DNA of 64,000 bases from Paenibacillus xylanilyticus (GTDB taxonomy: Bacteria; Bacillota; Bacilli; Paenibacillales; Paenibacillaceae): positions 3,731,001 through 3,795,000 of the forward strand of contig NZ_CP044310.1 of assembly GCF_009664365.1 (NCBI RefSeq), read 5' to 3'. The position numbers were made by a program, and so were the translations under genes. Below are positions 27,814 to 38,200 of this stretch, piece by piece; positions within the stretch are counted from its first letter, which is position 1; the number at the start of each line of letters is the position of its first letter. Below the pieces are notes generated by a model. It ran no database searches. It saw only the letters and a program-made list of their open reading frames with translations, and was not told the origin of the DNA.

Positions 27814-28785
27814 CTATCTCAACGGTGCAAAATGGCTGATTGACGATAGAATCTTCTCCGTTCGTTCGATGATCTCAGAAGGTAGTTCCAGTTCGGTTGC
27901 TTTGATGTTCTCTTCTATTTGTGTCGGTCTACTGGAGCCGATGATGGCCGAACTTACAGCAGACTGACGCAGAATCCATGCCAGAGCAAACTGGGATAAC
28001 GTTGCCCCAAGCTCATTGGCCAGTTCCGTTAGCTGTGCAGTACATTGGAGCACATCTTCACGTAAGTAACTGTTGATAACCCCATTGGTTTGATCATTGG
28101 AAGCCCTTGTTCCTACTGGAATCTGCTGTCCAGGTTTGTATTTGCCCGTCAACACACCTTGTGCTAATGGAGAAAATACGATAAGTCCCAGTCCTTCCTG
28201 CTCACATTGTTCAATAATACCTTCTCTCTCGATATAACGTTCAAACATGTTGTAAATCGGCTGATTGGATATGATTGGACGCAGATTCAGGCGTTTGCCG
28301 ATCCCGGAGGCTTCCGCAATCTGTGCTGCGGTCCATTCGCTGACACCCGCATACAATATTTTGCCCTGTGCCTGCAAGTCATCTAATGCCCTAAGCGTTT
28401 CATCAATTGGTGTTTCGGAATCAAAGCGGTGGCATTGATACAAATCAATATAATCGGTACCTAATCGCTTTAAGCTCGCTTCGCACTGCTCTATAATATG
28501 TTTGCGGGACAATCCACGATCGTTTGGACCCGGTCCTTGTGGGAAAAAGAGCTTTGTAGCCAGTACGTAACTGCTGCGTGGATACTGCTTCAATGTACTG
28601 CCCATTACCTGCTCCGCACCCGGATAGGAATTGGATGTATCGAAAAAGTTAATGCCCAGTTCATATGCCTGATGCATGCAGGCACGTGCTGCTTCCTCCG
28701 ATGTAGCCGATCCGTAGGTCAGCCAGCTCCCCAATCCGATTTCGCTCACTTTCAATCCGCTTCTGCCCAGTCTTCTGTACTTCAA
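27814..28785 (-). CDS. Aldo/keto reductase (potassium-channel beta-subunit-like, YhdN/YghZ group)
   Basis: The best start is the TTG at 28785, with AAGGAG 8 nt upstream; an in-frame GTG at 28794 overlaps that site. 323 residues in a TIM barrel. The catalytic tetrad is visible: Asp49 (NFFDTSN), Tyr54, Lys78 (LATKLFF) and His119 (DLYQCHRFD). The NADPH-binding end is IIGSSRPTQIEENIKA. It reduces aldehydes or ketones with NADPH. The promoter has a MerR-type operator and the divergent gene encodes a MerR regulator, so expression is probably induced by an aldehyde or another electrophile (inference). Confidence 0.93.
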   Translation of the reverse strand: MKYRRLGRSGLKVSEIGLGSWLTYGSATSEEAARACMHQAYELGINFFDTSNSYPGAEQVMGSTLKQYPRSSYVLATKLFFPQGPGPNDRGLSRKHIIEQCEASLKRLGTDYIDLYQCHRFDSETPIDETLRALDDLQAQGKILYAGVSEWTAAQIAEASGIGKRLNLRPIISNQPIYNMFERYIEREGIIEQCEQEGLGLIVFSPLAQGVLTGKYKPGQQIPVGTRASNDQTNGVINSYLREDVLQCTAQLTELANELGATLSQFALAWILRQSAVSSAIIGSSRPTQIEENIKATELELPSEIIERTEKILSSISHFAPLR

Positions 28786-28854
28786 CCCAATCACTCCTTC
28801 ATTGAATGTTAAAATGAGAGTTTATCTCCTGAAAACGCTCTATTGAACAATCTT

Positions 28855-28885
28855 AGGATAGTGGTTAAACTTAGGTTTAAGTCAA
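28855..28885 (-). promoter_or_regulatory. MerR-type promoter/operator of the aldo/keto reductase
   Basis: On the minus strand TTGACT (28885-28880) and TATCCT (28860-28855) are a -35/-10 pair separated by 19 bp. The spacer is nearly filled by the dyad TTAAAC-4-GTTTAA (28865-28880). An overlong 19-bp spacer with a centred palindrome is the classic target of MerR activators, which untwist the DNA. The predicted transcript starts about 60 nt upstream of the reductase start codon. Confidence 0.75.
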
Positions 28886-28920
28886 GCCATTCAATCGATT
28901 TTTTTGAAAGGAAGATTTGT

Positions 28921-29298
28921 TTGGAATTTACGATTAAACAAGTCGCGGAACGCACCCAATTACCGCCTTCCACGTTACGCTTCTATGACCGGGCAGGTTT
29001 AATGCCTTTGTTGAAAAAGACAGAATACGGCACCCGCCAATATTCCGAAATGGATATCTGCTGGCTGGAGTTAGTCCGCTGCCTGAAGGACAGCGGCATG
29101 TCCCTGGAGGATATCAAAGCATTTATGCTGTTATGCCTGGAGGGTTCTTCCACGAGTGAACAGCGAAAGGTTATGCTGGAGCAGCATCGACAAAATATAC
29201 TGAAACAACTGGATGTGCTGAACTGCAGTCTTGGTACCATTGACTATAAGCTGGAGCATTATAATGAAATTGGCATCTTTCACATCGACTCCAAATAG
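28921..29298 (+). CDS. MerR-family transcriptional regulator
   Basis: The TTG at 28921 has GAAAGGAAG about 6 nt before it. The longer frame from 28843 would place the operator inside the gene and lacks an RBS. 125 residues. An N-terminal winged helix (FTIKQVAERTQLPPSTLRFYDRAGLMP) is followed by GTRQYSEMDICWLELVRCLKDSGMSLEDI and a C-terminal coiled coil. Cys47 and Cys54 lie in the helix joining the DNA-binding and dimerisation parts; AdhR-type aldehyde sensors of this family use a cysteine in that region (family knowledge, role inferred). It is divergent from the aldo/keto reductase it probably controls. Confidence 0.9.
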   Translation: MEFTIKQVAERTQLPPSTLRFYDRAGLMPLLKKTEYGTRQYSEMDICWLELVRCLKDSGMSLEDIKAFMLLCLEGSSTSEQRKVMLEQHRQNILKQLDVLNCSLGTIDYKLEHYNEIGIFHIDSK

Positions 29299-29327
29299 CA
29301 TATCGATTGCTTCATATTTTATAAAAA

Positions 29328-29367
29328 AAGAGGCCCATCTGAATCTGCTGGTTCAGGTGGGCCTCTT
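29328..29367. terminator. Bidirectional terminator between the MerR and YkvA genes
   Basis: AAGAGGCCCATCTGAA (29328-29343) and TTCAGGTGGGCCTCTT (29352-29367) pair over 16 bp with one G-T pair and an 8-nt loop. On the minus strand a TTTTTTTAT run follows. It serves the convergent regulator and YkvA genes. Confidence 0.9.
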
Positions 29368-29370
29368 CAT

Positions 29371-29769
29371 TTAGGTGAAAAATTTATAGCAGATCGAACC
29401 AATCCAGACGGCAAAGACGATCCACACAAGGATAAACAATCCTCCTGTAATCCAATTCGTGGGTTTACCTTTCTTTCGGATCTCCTCCGCTTTGTCTCTG
29501 CAATCCCGGATGACTTCTTGAGGAATCAGCTTCAAGGCTATTGTAATGCCGAGGGGCACTATAATCAGGTCATCAAGATACCCAAGTACAGGTATAAAAT
29601 CAGGGATCAGGTCTATTGGACTGAAGGCATAAGCTACTACGCCGACCGCAAATAATTTTGCATACCAAGATACCCGAGGATCCTTGTACGCCAGGTACAA
29701 GACGAATACATTCCGTTTGATCTCTCTTGCCATGGCTTTTACTTTATCGATCCATTTTATTTGTTTCAT
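29371..29769 (-). CDS. YkvA-like DUF1232 membrane protein
   Basis: 132 residues. The DUF1232 core is clear: YAKLFAVGVVAYAFSPIDLIPDFIPVLGYLDDL near 35-70, with two close hydrophobic segments and the conserved SPIDLIPD/GYLDDL motifs. A third helix is near the C-terminus (GGLFILVWIVFAVWIGSICYKF). The family is widespread in Firmicutes. In B. subtilis YkvA is a small membrane protein of unknown function. It stands alone here. Confidence 0.85.
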   Translation of the reverse strand: MKQIKWIDKVKAMAREIKRNVFVLYLAYKDPRVSWYAKLFAVGVVAYAFSPIDLIPDFIPVLGYLDDLIIVPLGITIALKLIPQEVIRDCRDKAEEIRKKGKPTNWITGGLFILVWIVFAVWIGSICYKFFT

Positions 29770-30095
29770 CTTTTGCCCTCGCCGTTTGTCATCGTAATGA
29801 ATTGATCATAAACCATTCACCCCCGGTTTGATAGCAAATTATGAGTATACTTCACGCATGAACCTCGCAACATTTCTCCGCATCGCTTCCTTCCATCCTC
29901 GATTTTTAGAGTTACGTTTTTATACTAGGATATATTGGGGATCTGCACATGCAGGTCCTCTTTTTTGTAAATTATTTTACACAACGAATACAGAGGACTG
30001 GGACTTCTTTTACAGTCGAATGATAATCTTCATATTGAAGGACAAATGAATAAAGCTACATATGTTCATGTTTAATAATAAAAGGAGGAATTATC
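29770..30095. other. Intergenic region between divergent ykvA-like and phosphatase genes
   Basis: About 325 bp. It holds a terminator-like hairpin at 29939-29966 (listed separately) and the AAAAGGAGG ribosome binding site of the phosphatase. Two TTTACA hexamers are present but not with the regular 11-bp spacing of a Pho box. No tRNA or credible small gene was found. Confidence 0.5.
29939..29966 (+). terminator. Terminator-like hairpin upstream of the phosphatase gene
   Basis: GGATCTGC (29939-29946) and GCAGGTCC (29951-29958) pair over 8 bp with one G-T pair and an ACAT loop, followed by TCTTTTTTG. It lies 130 bp before the phosphatase start with no gene ahead of it, so it could end a short leader or small RNA, or act as an attenuator. 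Confidence 0.5.
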
Positions 30096-31454
30096 GTGAA
30101 ATTATCCAAAAAAGTACTTCCTGCAGCTGCACTCAGCCTGGTCTTTGCCGCTTCTACCGTCTTGTCTGCCGGTCAAGCTCACGCGGTACAAGCGGTTAGT
30201 GTAGAGACAAAAAAAATCAAGAATATCATCTTCCTCATCGGTGACGGCATGGGAACGGCTTATACTTCCGCTTACCGTTATATGAAGGATGACCCTTCGA
30301 CTAAGATCATGGAGAAGACGGTATTTGATCCTTATCTAGTAGGCGCTCAAATGACCTATCCGGACGACAACACACAAAACGTAACGGATTCGGCTTCCGC
30401 GGCGACCGCAATGTCTGCTGGTGTGAAAACGTATAACGCAGCTATTGCTGTCGATAATGACCATACTGAAGTGAAAACGGTATTGGAGCAAGCCAAGGAA
30501 AATGGAAAGTCCACTGGACTTGTAGCTACCTCAGAGATCACTCATGCTACACCTGCTGCCTTCGGCGCTCATGACATAAGCAGGAAGAATATGGATGCCA
30601 TCGCAGATGATTATTATGATGAATTGATTAATGGCGAGCACAAAGTTGATGTACTTTTAGGTGGAGGAAAAAGCAATTTTGTACGTGATGATCGTGACTT
30701 GACCCGTGAGTTTGAACAAGCCGGTTTTAGCTACGTGACTGATCGCAGTGCCCTTCTCAAGGATACAAATAAACAGATTCTCGGATTATTTGCTGACGGA
30801 GGAATGGACAAGTTGATTGACCGTACTAGTGAAACGCCTTCGCTGGCTGAAATGACAACTACAGCCATTGATCGCCTGAGCTCAAACGAAAATGGATTTT
30901 TCCTCATGGTTGAAGGAAGCCAGATTGACTGGGCGGGCCATGATAATGACATCGTTGGTGCTATGAGCGAAATGGAGGATTTTGCTGCAGCATTCGAGGC
31001 GGCTATTGATTTTGCCAAAGAAGATGGAGAGACACTTGTGGTAGCAACCGCTGACCATTCCACTGGTGGACTTACGCTCGGGAAAGACGGGGAATATAAC
31101 TTTTTCGTAGATCCGATCAAAGCCGCTGTACGCACTCCTGACTTCATGGCAGCTCAAATCGCTAAAGGGGCTTCTGTGGAAGAAACACTGAAGAGCTATC
31201 TCAAACTTGAGTTAACTTCCGAGGAGATTCAATCGGTTAAAAATGCAGCTAAAGACGCAGATGTCACGACGATCGACAATGCCATCGAAGCCATTATGAA
31301 TAACCGCTCGTTCACTGGCTGGACGACAGGCGGACATACGGGAGACGACGTGCCAGTCTACGCTTACGGTCCGGCAAGTCATCGATTCTCCGGCCTGATC
31401 GACAATACGAATAATGCAGAGATCATTTTTGATATCTTGAAGAAGCATAAATAA
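30096..31454 (+). CDS. Secreted alkaline phosphatase (PhoA/PhoB family)
   Basis: 452 residues from a GTG start with AAAAGGAGG about 7 nt upstream. The signal peptide is clear, with likely cleavage after AHA at residue 30. Metal and catalytic motifs are in place: Asp50 (FLIGDGMG), nucleophile Ser99 (VTDSASAATAM), EGSQIDWAGHDND, TADHSTGG and TGGHTGDDVPVYAYGP. It hydrolyses phosphomonoesters outside the membrane to release phosphate. The size matches B. subtilis PhoA/PhoB. It is monocistronic between terminators. Phosphate control would be expected from the family, but no regular Pho box is evident. Confidence 0.95.
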   Translation: MKLSKKVLPAAALSLVFAASTVLSAGQAHAVQAVSVETKKIKNIIFLIGDGMGTAYTSAYRYMKDDPSTKIMEKTVFDPYLVGAQMTYPDDNTQNVTDSASAATAMSAGVKTYNAAIAVDNDHTEVKTVLEQAKENGKSTGLVATSEITHATPAAFGAHDISRKNMDAIADDYYDELINGEHKVDVLLGGGKSNFVRDDRDLTREFEQAGFSYVTDRSALLKDTNKQILGLFADGGMDKLIDRTSETPSLAEMTTTAIDRLSSNENGFFLMVEGSQIDWAGHDNDIVGAMSEMEDFAAAFEAAIDFAKEDGETLVVATADHSTGGLTLGKDGEYNFFVDPIKAAVRTPDFMAAQIAKGASVEETLKSYLKLELTSEEIQSVKNAAKDADVTTIDNAIEAIMNNRSFTGWTTGGHTGDDVPVYAYGPASHRFSGLIDNTNNAEIIFDILKKHK

Positions 31455-31473
31455 TAATCTGCCTCTCACCAGC

Positions 31474-31511
31474 AGCCCTTCTCTTTATCCGACAGGAAAA
31501 GGAGAAGGGCT
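31474..31511. terminator. Terminator after the phosphatase gene
   Basis: AGCCCTTCTC (31474-31483) and GAGAAGGGCT (31502-31511) pair perfectly over 10 bp, followed on the plus strand by TTTCTGTTTT. It also faces the minus-strand zinc-ribbon gene. Confidence 0.85.
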
Positions 31512-31576
31512 TTTCTGTTTTAATCTAAGTTACCTTAGTGAAAGAATGGTTACTAAGAAGAAATATGCAGCTGATG

Positions 31577-31765
31577 TTATTGGTTTAACTTTTCCGGGTT
31601 CTTCACTTTGATCGACACCACTTCTCCGCAGTCCAAACAAACGGTATAAACCTTTTCAGACCCAATCGCCAGTTTCTTATCCACTGGACGGAGATTGATG
31701 AAGTCTGAAGCTTGCACAAATGAATTTCCTCCACAATCATGACATCTCTTTTCCGCTGCTTCCAT
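31577..31765 (-). CDS. Small zinc-ribbon protein
   Basis: 62 residues with two CxxC knuckles: CHDCGG near residue 8 and CLDCGEV near residue 43. The spacing is that of a zinc ribbon. AGGAGGAATC lies about 10 nt upstream of the ATG. The short strand between the knuckles (FINLRPVDKKLAIGSEKVYTV) is typical of stand-alone rubredoxin-like or transcription-factor-like ribbons in Firmicutes. No partner gene suggests its target. Confidence 0.8.
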   Translation of the reverse strand: MEAAEKRCHDCGGNSFVQASDFINLRPVDKKLAIGSEKVYTVCLDCGEVVSIKVKNPEKLNQ

Positions 31766-32182
31766 ATCGACTGATTCCTCCTAGTCATTTACTTTGCTCA
31801 CCCTTATGAATGGAACTTCCTGTATTATAGGAAATCAAGCACTTTCAATATTACCGTATTAGCCAAATAAGGACAATATTAACACATGGCATAAATGACA
31901 ATAACACTGCGTTTGTAACCTAAATCTAAATGGATTTAAAATCAAGAAGCTGCGTCTCCCGCGAGTCCTTGTCTATCTCAAGCTTCCCACGAACAAGGCC
32001 AGGTGCCTCATTGAACATTTGCAGGGAGCCGGATGGGCAATTCATTGATCTACAGCATGGATGTGTACTTCTCCATTCATGGACAGAAGATGAACTGGGT
32101 TTACCAATCGCCTCGTTTGATTTTAAAGCTCGCCGACTAGAGACCGAGTGAGGATAAATAGTTGATCCGATAAAACAAAAAA
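31766..32182. other. Intergenic region, no confident gene
   Basis: About 420 bp. A plus-strand frame at 31930-32151 encodes 73 codons whose last 40 look protein-like (for example PDGQFIDLQHGCVLLHSW) but it has no ribosome binding site and no family I recognise. It may be a gene remnant. Otherwise the stretch is AT-rich with no clear repeats. Confidence 0.4.
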
Positions 32183-32201
32183 AGCCGCCATTCAGGCGAC
32201 T
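32175..32201 (-). terminator. Terminator of the SLH/metallophosphoesterase gene
   Basis: On the minus strand AGTCGCC (32201-32195) pairs with GGCGGCT (32189-32183) around a 5-nt loop, followed by a T-run. It lies about 45 bp after the gene stop. Confidence 0.8.
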
Positions 32202-32243
32202 TCCTCTGTGTGAATTACATGTGCGAGTTGCATGGCAAGATGT

Positions 32244-35200
32244 TTATTCTTGAATCAGCATATACACTATTTTAGCCATTTCTGCCCGTGTGACTTTGCC
32301 TTTCGGATCAAAGCGAAGGTTCGCTTTGCCTGTCATCAGTCCATGAGCATTCACATGCTCTACAGCAGCTTGAGCCCAAGCAGATACCTGGCCTTGGTCA
32401 GAGAATTCTGCTCTTACCGTGGATTCCTGCTTTTCCATAAACAATACTTGCTGTGCTTTCATCAACATCATTGCTGCCTCTTCGCGGCTGATTGAATCCT
32501 TCGGCCTGAAGAGATTACCGTTTCCTTGTACAATACCTAGTTCGGTCGCCTGAGCAACGGCTGCTGCATAATATGCATTCGCTGGTACATCGGCATACAC
32601 CTCGGTTTTCCCCGAAGAATTCAGCCCTGCTGCGCGCATGATCAGGGTAATGAAGTCGCCTCGGCTTACCTGCAAGGCAGGACCGTAGTTCTCAGTGTCC
32701 ATCCCCTGAATCAGATGTTTTGCCGCCAACGAGTAGACATAACGTTCAGCCCAGGAGTCTTTCATATCCTTGAATGGTTTATGATATTCCAAGATTGCGT
32801 ACAATCCTGGCTGCTGCGCCTCAAACGTCACTGTTCCAGCTGCGAAGCGACCACCTTGATATTCCATTCCTTGCCCAAGCAGATATACGCCTGCATATTC
32901 AGATTGAATCTGTTTCTGCTGTTCAGCCGTCAAGATTCGATCCATCTCGACCGGACTGCCGAACTTCGTAATCTCCGTCTCGTTCTCTCCCTGGATGAAG
33001 AACATACGAAGCGATTGCACTAACTCCGTGCGGGAGTAATGCTGGTATCCCGATAGACTGTTATCCAATAGTTGCTTCGCACTTTCGTTATATGCAGTAC
33101 TGAAACGCAGAAGCAGCTGTTCTGTCTCTCCCCATTCTTGCGGCAGGGAACCAGCCGGGAGCGTGACTTTTAATACAGGTGATGAGATCACGATGGAGAA
33201 CCCTTCTGCATTCACCTTTTTCACGGCACTGGCAGGCAGGTATACATCAAACTCCCCGTTCTCGTTCTGCTCTTGTATGCCAGCAAGGGTAATGACTACT
33301 TTTCCTCCACTCGCTGAACTGGCGGCTTGCTCGAGCGCTTCTGCTTCAGCACGATAAGTACCGTCCGAAGATGGATTAAGCGTAATTTGACCATTGCTGA
33401 TCGGCGCTGCTGGCATCGTCACATTATTATTTTCAGCAGGAGCTGCCGGATTACTGTTACCTGAACCTCCTCCATTACCCGGAGTCTGTCCCCCTGGAGC
33501 CGAGCTCCCTGTAGAGAATCCCCAAATATCGGACAGAGCACTTCCACTATGCTCATCTTCTGCTTTGGCATACCATTGATAGTAGCTTGCATTAGAGAGT
33601 CCCTTCCATACCACAGAGGCTTCTCGTCCACTCGCTACGTTCGTTTTTGAGCCTATCTTCTCATCCGTATAAACTTTAATCCCGATGTAATCCGTGGCTA
33701 CTCGCTTGGTTGCTGGTGCCAAACCAAGATCCAGGCTAAACTCATCTTTGCCTTGTTCGGTCTCTGGATCGTAATAGTTGTAGTCATCTAGATAAGGTGA
33801 ATACGTTTTGATATGGAGCTTGTTGTTTGCCATGTCAAACTGCATAAGCCGGATATAACCAAGTCCTCCTTCAGGAGCACCTTGATAATCTGCCAGCATT
33901 TGATACACGTTGCGATCGGGAATGCCATCTCCGTTATCATCCAGCTGATCGACCTTAAGCTCGGCATCGTGATAGTGCCCGGAAAGGGCAGCAATCACGT
34001 TTTTGTTCGGTTTTACAACCTTCTCAAAAATTTGATCGGCGATCGGTGAACGGTTGTTGGATACGAGCAAATACTCATGCAGACAGAGAATGGCTTTACG
34101 TTCCGGATACTTGGAAACGATGTCGTTCATCCATTCAATCTCTTTCTCACCAAGTCCCCATCCCATATACACTATGACAAAGTCATTACCGTTCGCTGAA
34201 ACCAAATCATAGTGTCCACGGTTATTCTCATATGAACCGCTAAATACCTGATTATTGATGAACCGGTCGGCTCCAAAGTATTGCTGGAACTTCGCGTAAT
34301 CGTTATCCTGGTGTCCCACGTCGTGATTTCCTGCCAGTACTCCATAAGGTATCGAAGCATCCTCAAGTACCTTCATGTTTTTGTCTGCTTCAATCCATTG
34401 GTATTCCTGATCTGCTTTGTCGACGACATCCCCGGTATGAATAACGTATTTGATGTTCATATTTTCCTTTTGCCCGGTGATCCAGTTGACGATGTTTTGA
34501 TAAATTAGGGGATAACTTTGGGAATAGTACTGCGTATCCGACATCCAAACAAATGAAAAATCGTACGGGTCCTGTGACTCCGGTGTAGGCTTATTCCCCG
34601 AAGCAGCAGCTGTTTCCGCTATTTCATCCTGCACCATAATCTGGATGACATCTTCGTTTTCATAATCACCCGCCTGTACCACAGCCTTTAATTCAAAATC
34701 TTCTGTACCGGCAATCACCTGATCCAGTTGATTCCATTTTTGCTCGCTTATGCTCCAGGCATACAAGCTTACTTTTCTTCCTTCTAGCGACTTGCCCTGC
34801 CATTCGATTTCAACACGATCAGTACTTTTCACGGTTGGATCAAGCTTCACTTCGAAGCGTTGGTAAGGAAACTGCTCAACCGAATCATTGACCAGATATG
34901 TTCCGTCGATCGCAGCAATTTTTTGGTAATCCTCTGCATTCATGGCTTTTTCTCCGGAAGGAACCATCTCTCTAGGCGGCTCCGTAACGGAAGTATTCAG
35001 GTACCCTGCAAAACCTTTGGCTCGGGTTGCATCGTATTTATACCCTTTGTAAAAGGTCACATTCATGTTGTCTTTGCTTGGGTCCTGAACTTTAACTGTC
35101 AGATTCGCGTCTGTGCCAACATTCGTTTGATTTTGCTTAGGCGCCACCAATTCCGGTGGTAGCGGGTTCTCATCGGGCAATTCAAACTTTACCGTGCTCT

Positions 35201-38200
35201 CCGCAACGTTACCCACCTTATCCGTTGCCTGAATTTGCAGGACATGATTCCCACCCGGTATCTCTCCCGATGAGGTTTTTAATGGAAGAGTAATTACATT
35301 ACCATCCAGCTTCACATTAACCTTGTCTACGCCGGCTATCGCATCCTGGATTTCAGCATCGATGATGAATTCACCACGATAGGTTTTGCCTTCTTCCACG
35401 GTTGGCTTGATAACTGGTGGCGTATTGTCCACCATGACTTTGGCCGTTAACTGCTCTTGACCATCGGTTAAAGCGACTTGATGTGCTCCATCGCTAATAC
35501 GGGTGGTGTCCCATTCATAGGCTTTAGCCGTAAGATGTTCCGGCTTCAATTCAAAATGGAAGCCGATCGATTCGCTTTTCCCTGTAGAATCGCCCATTTT
35601 AATCTGTTTTTCTTTTTCAGCGTAGGCCGGATCCCATATTTCAGTTCCGTCAGCCAGTAGCAAGCGTACGTTTTTGACTTCAAAATCATCTTTGTTTTCC
35701 TCTGGACGCTGATCAAACGGCGAGGTTTTGGAACCCGCCCGGATGTAGATCACATTATCCCCCTGAATTAAACGTTCTGAATCAATAGGAAAGGATAATG
35801 TCGTATAGCTTGTAATTGGGTTCATGAACGTATAGAGAATCGACTTGTCCTCCAGCTCTGGTGGTCCCATGGTTACTGCATTTTTAAAATAATAATCGAC
35901 ATTAACGGCTTCAAATACGAAATATGCATCATGCTCAAGCGCAGCATACGTACTGTCATCCGGCAGAACTCCACCGTCTATACTGAGGCTGGCCTTCATG
36001 CCCACCGCTGGCGAGGTCCCTTTAATGGTATGCACACCACGAATGGTATCCAATTCCTTCACATTCAGTCGAAGCGGTTCATCGCTTACTCCTCCGGTCA
36101 CGGATATAACGGCTGGTTCGGTTCTCGTTTCGTTAATACCGTCCGAAGCAACGAAATAGTACTCGATGGTTTTGCGTCCGATGAGATCGGCCGGTGACAT
36201 GTTATAGTGGTACATCAGGTCATCATAATCTTCCGTCAAACGATGTGCCGTAAATTCAGTCTGTTTATCTGAACGAACGAATACTTCCACGGATGTTACC
36301 TCACGGTTATCTTTGGCATCGACGATCAGCTCTAATCCGTTCGCTTGATCCGCTCCGGTCACTTTCGTCATATCCTGAACCGTTGGCGGAACGGTATCCA
36401 ACTCGATATGGACGGGCACGGAAGGAACTTGTTCCGGCAAGATGCTGCCTGGCGATGGTGTTTCCATTCCGGAGCTTGACTTGATCATCATTGTGCTGCC
36501 GTTTCTCGGATAGGTGTAAGTGATCGCTTTATCTTCCTTCGTTTCATCACTTTTGGTTCCATTCTCATAAGTCTGATCAGCATCGTAATAGGCAGAGGAA
36601 ATTTCCTTGCCGGTATTCGTTTTGATCACGAGCGCTCTGCGGCCGGAATTCGCCATGCCATCACTCTGGATCGAGTGCAGCGTAACATTGGGGATGAGGT
36701 TGGTTTTATAGAATTGGTTGAAATCTTCCTCGGTATAAGCAGTGTTCGTGCTATTTTTGATCCAAAATGCAACCGATTGCTGCGCAGGAATAACAAAATC
36801 GGGATGAACTGTCCCCCATTCCACATCCGCGCTTGGTCCTTTGTCCGGATAACGATAGTACAGGCAGTAATTTTTAAAGTTAACCGGTTGGTCTGTATTG
36901 TTATAGATCTCGATATACTCATAGGCATCCGAGGACGTACCCGGTACATTCGTTGTATTCGGCACAAGCTCAGTGATAAGCAGCGTAGGTGCTTTGCTCG
37001 GATCGAATGCATCCCCTTGAACCTGTGCCAAATACGGCTTGTCCATATTGCCTGCTTGTATCCGGTATTGCAATTCAGGCTCGGTAAGTGCCGACGCCGG
37101 AATTGTTGCTGTATACTCGTTTGTTTCACCTATATTCGTCATGACTGTTACACTGTATCTGTGCTGGGCAGGCGTCTTGTACAATAGCTTAACCGCAGGC
37201 TTGCTTCCATCTGCATTTGTACCCAGATTCTTGATCTGCGCCTTGATCTCAACATCCTGAATAGCCAAGGCGTCAGTTGGAGCCGTATGCATAATTTCGA
37301 TCTGGGACCCTTCTTCCACAACTGGCGGAACAGCCTGTGCCGGATCAATGGATCCTGGTGTGGCTGAGATTTTCCCGGAATTCTCCATAACACTCATCTG
37401 CGTGCTTCCAGCTGCCGGATGTTTGAAGAAAATGCCCATATTCGCTTTAACCTGAGCCGGTTCATAAGCTGCTGAAACGATACTCTCGTTGGCTTGATTT
37501 TTGATCACAAGTGACCTGGCACTTCCATTCGCCATACCAGCTCCACCCTGTATACGGAATAAGTGCTCCCCTTCGGACAGAGATGTTCCATAATTCAGAT
37601 TAAATTGCTCAGCCGTAAGATCGTTATTGCTTCCGTTCAAAATCCAGAATACGACCGGACTGTGAGCAGGAATCCTAATGTCCATATCTTCTTCTGTCTT
37701 CCAGGTATCCTTATTATTGTAGAAGAAAGTGTAGTCTTTAAAATTAATCTCATGATCCGTGTTGTTATACACCTCAACAAACTCATACGCATCCGTACTG
37801 AGGTTGGGCAAATTGGTCGTGTCTGGTACCATCTCGGTAATCAGCAGATCAGGTCCTGTGGACTGCTGCATTAGAGACATGGATGGTCTAATGGAAGTCG
37901 AGTATCCTGTCGATTGAATGATTTTTCCTTCCTCATCCATGATGTCAATGGCATAGTTTAACTCACTGCCGATCAAATTCTCACCAGGAATGTTCCCCAC
38001 ATAGGTTTCCGGATTCTTCTCTAAGGGTACAAGCTCCACCGGAGCATACATTTGTCCGTCTACCGAATAAGAGATACGCCCGGTCCATGACTGGTCTGTG
38101 CCATATACCGTTGCAGTAACCGTGTAATCCTGCATTTCGTAAATCCAATCCGCCGGAGTGTGGTCTACCTGAACGTTTACAGCTTGAGTGACTTGTGTCT

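Noticed and set aside
29970-30020. Possible Pho box before the alkaline phosphatase gene
   Set aside because: Two TTTACA hexamers are present, but their spacing does not follow the roughly 11-bp phasing of PhoP sites.
29828-30049. 73-codon plus-strand frame upstream of the phosphatase
   Set aside because: No RBS, it contains the terminator-like hairpin, and the peptide has no protein-like pattern.
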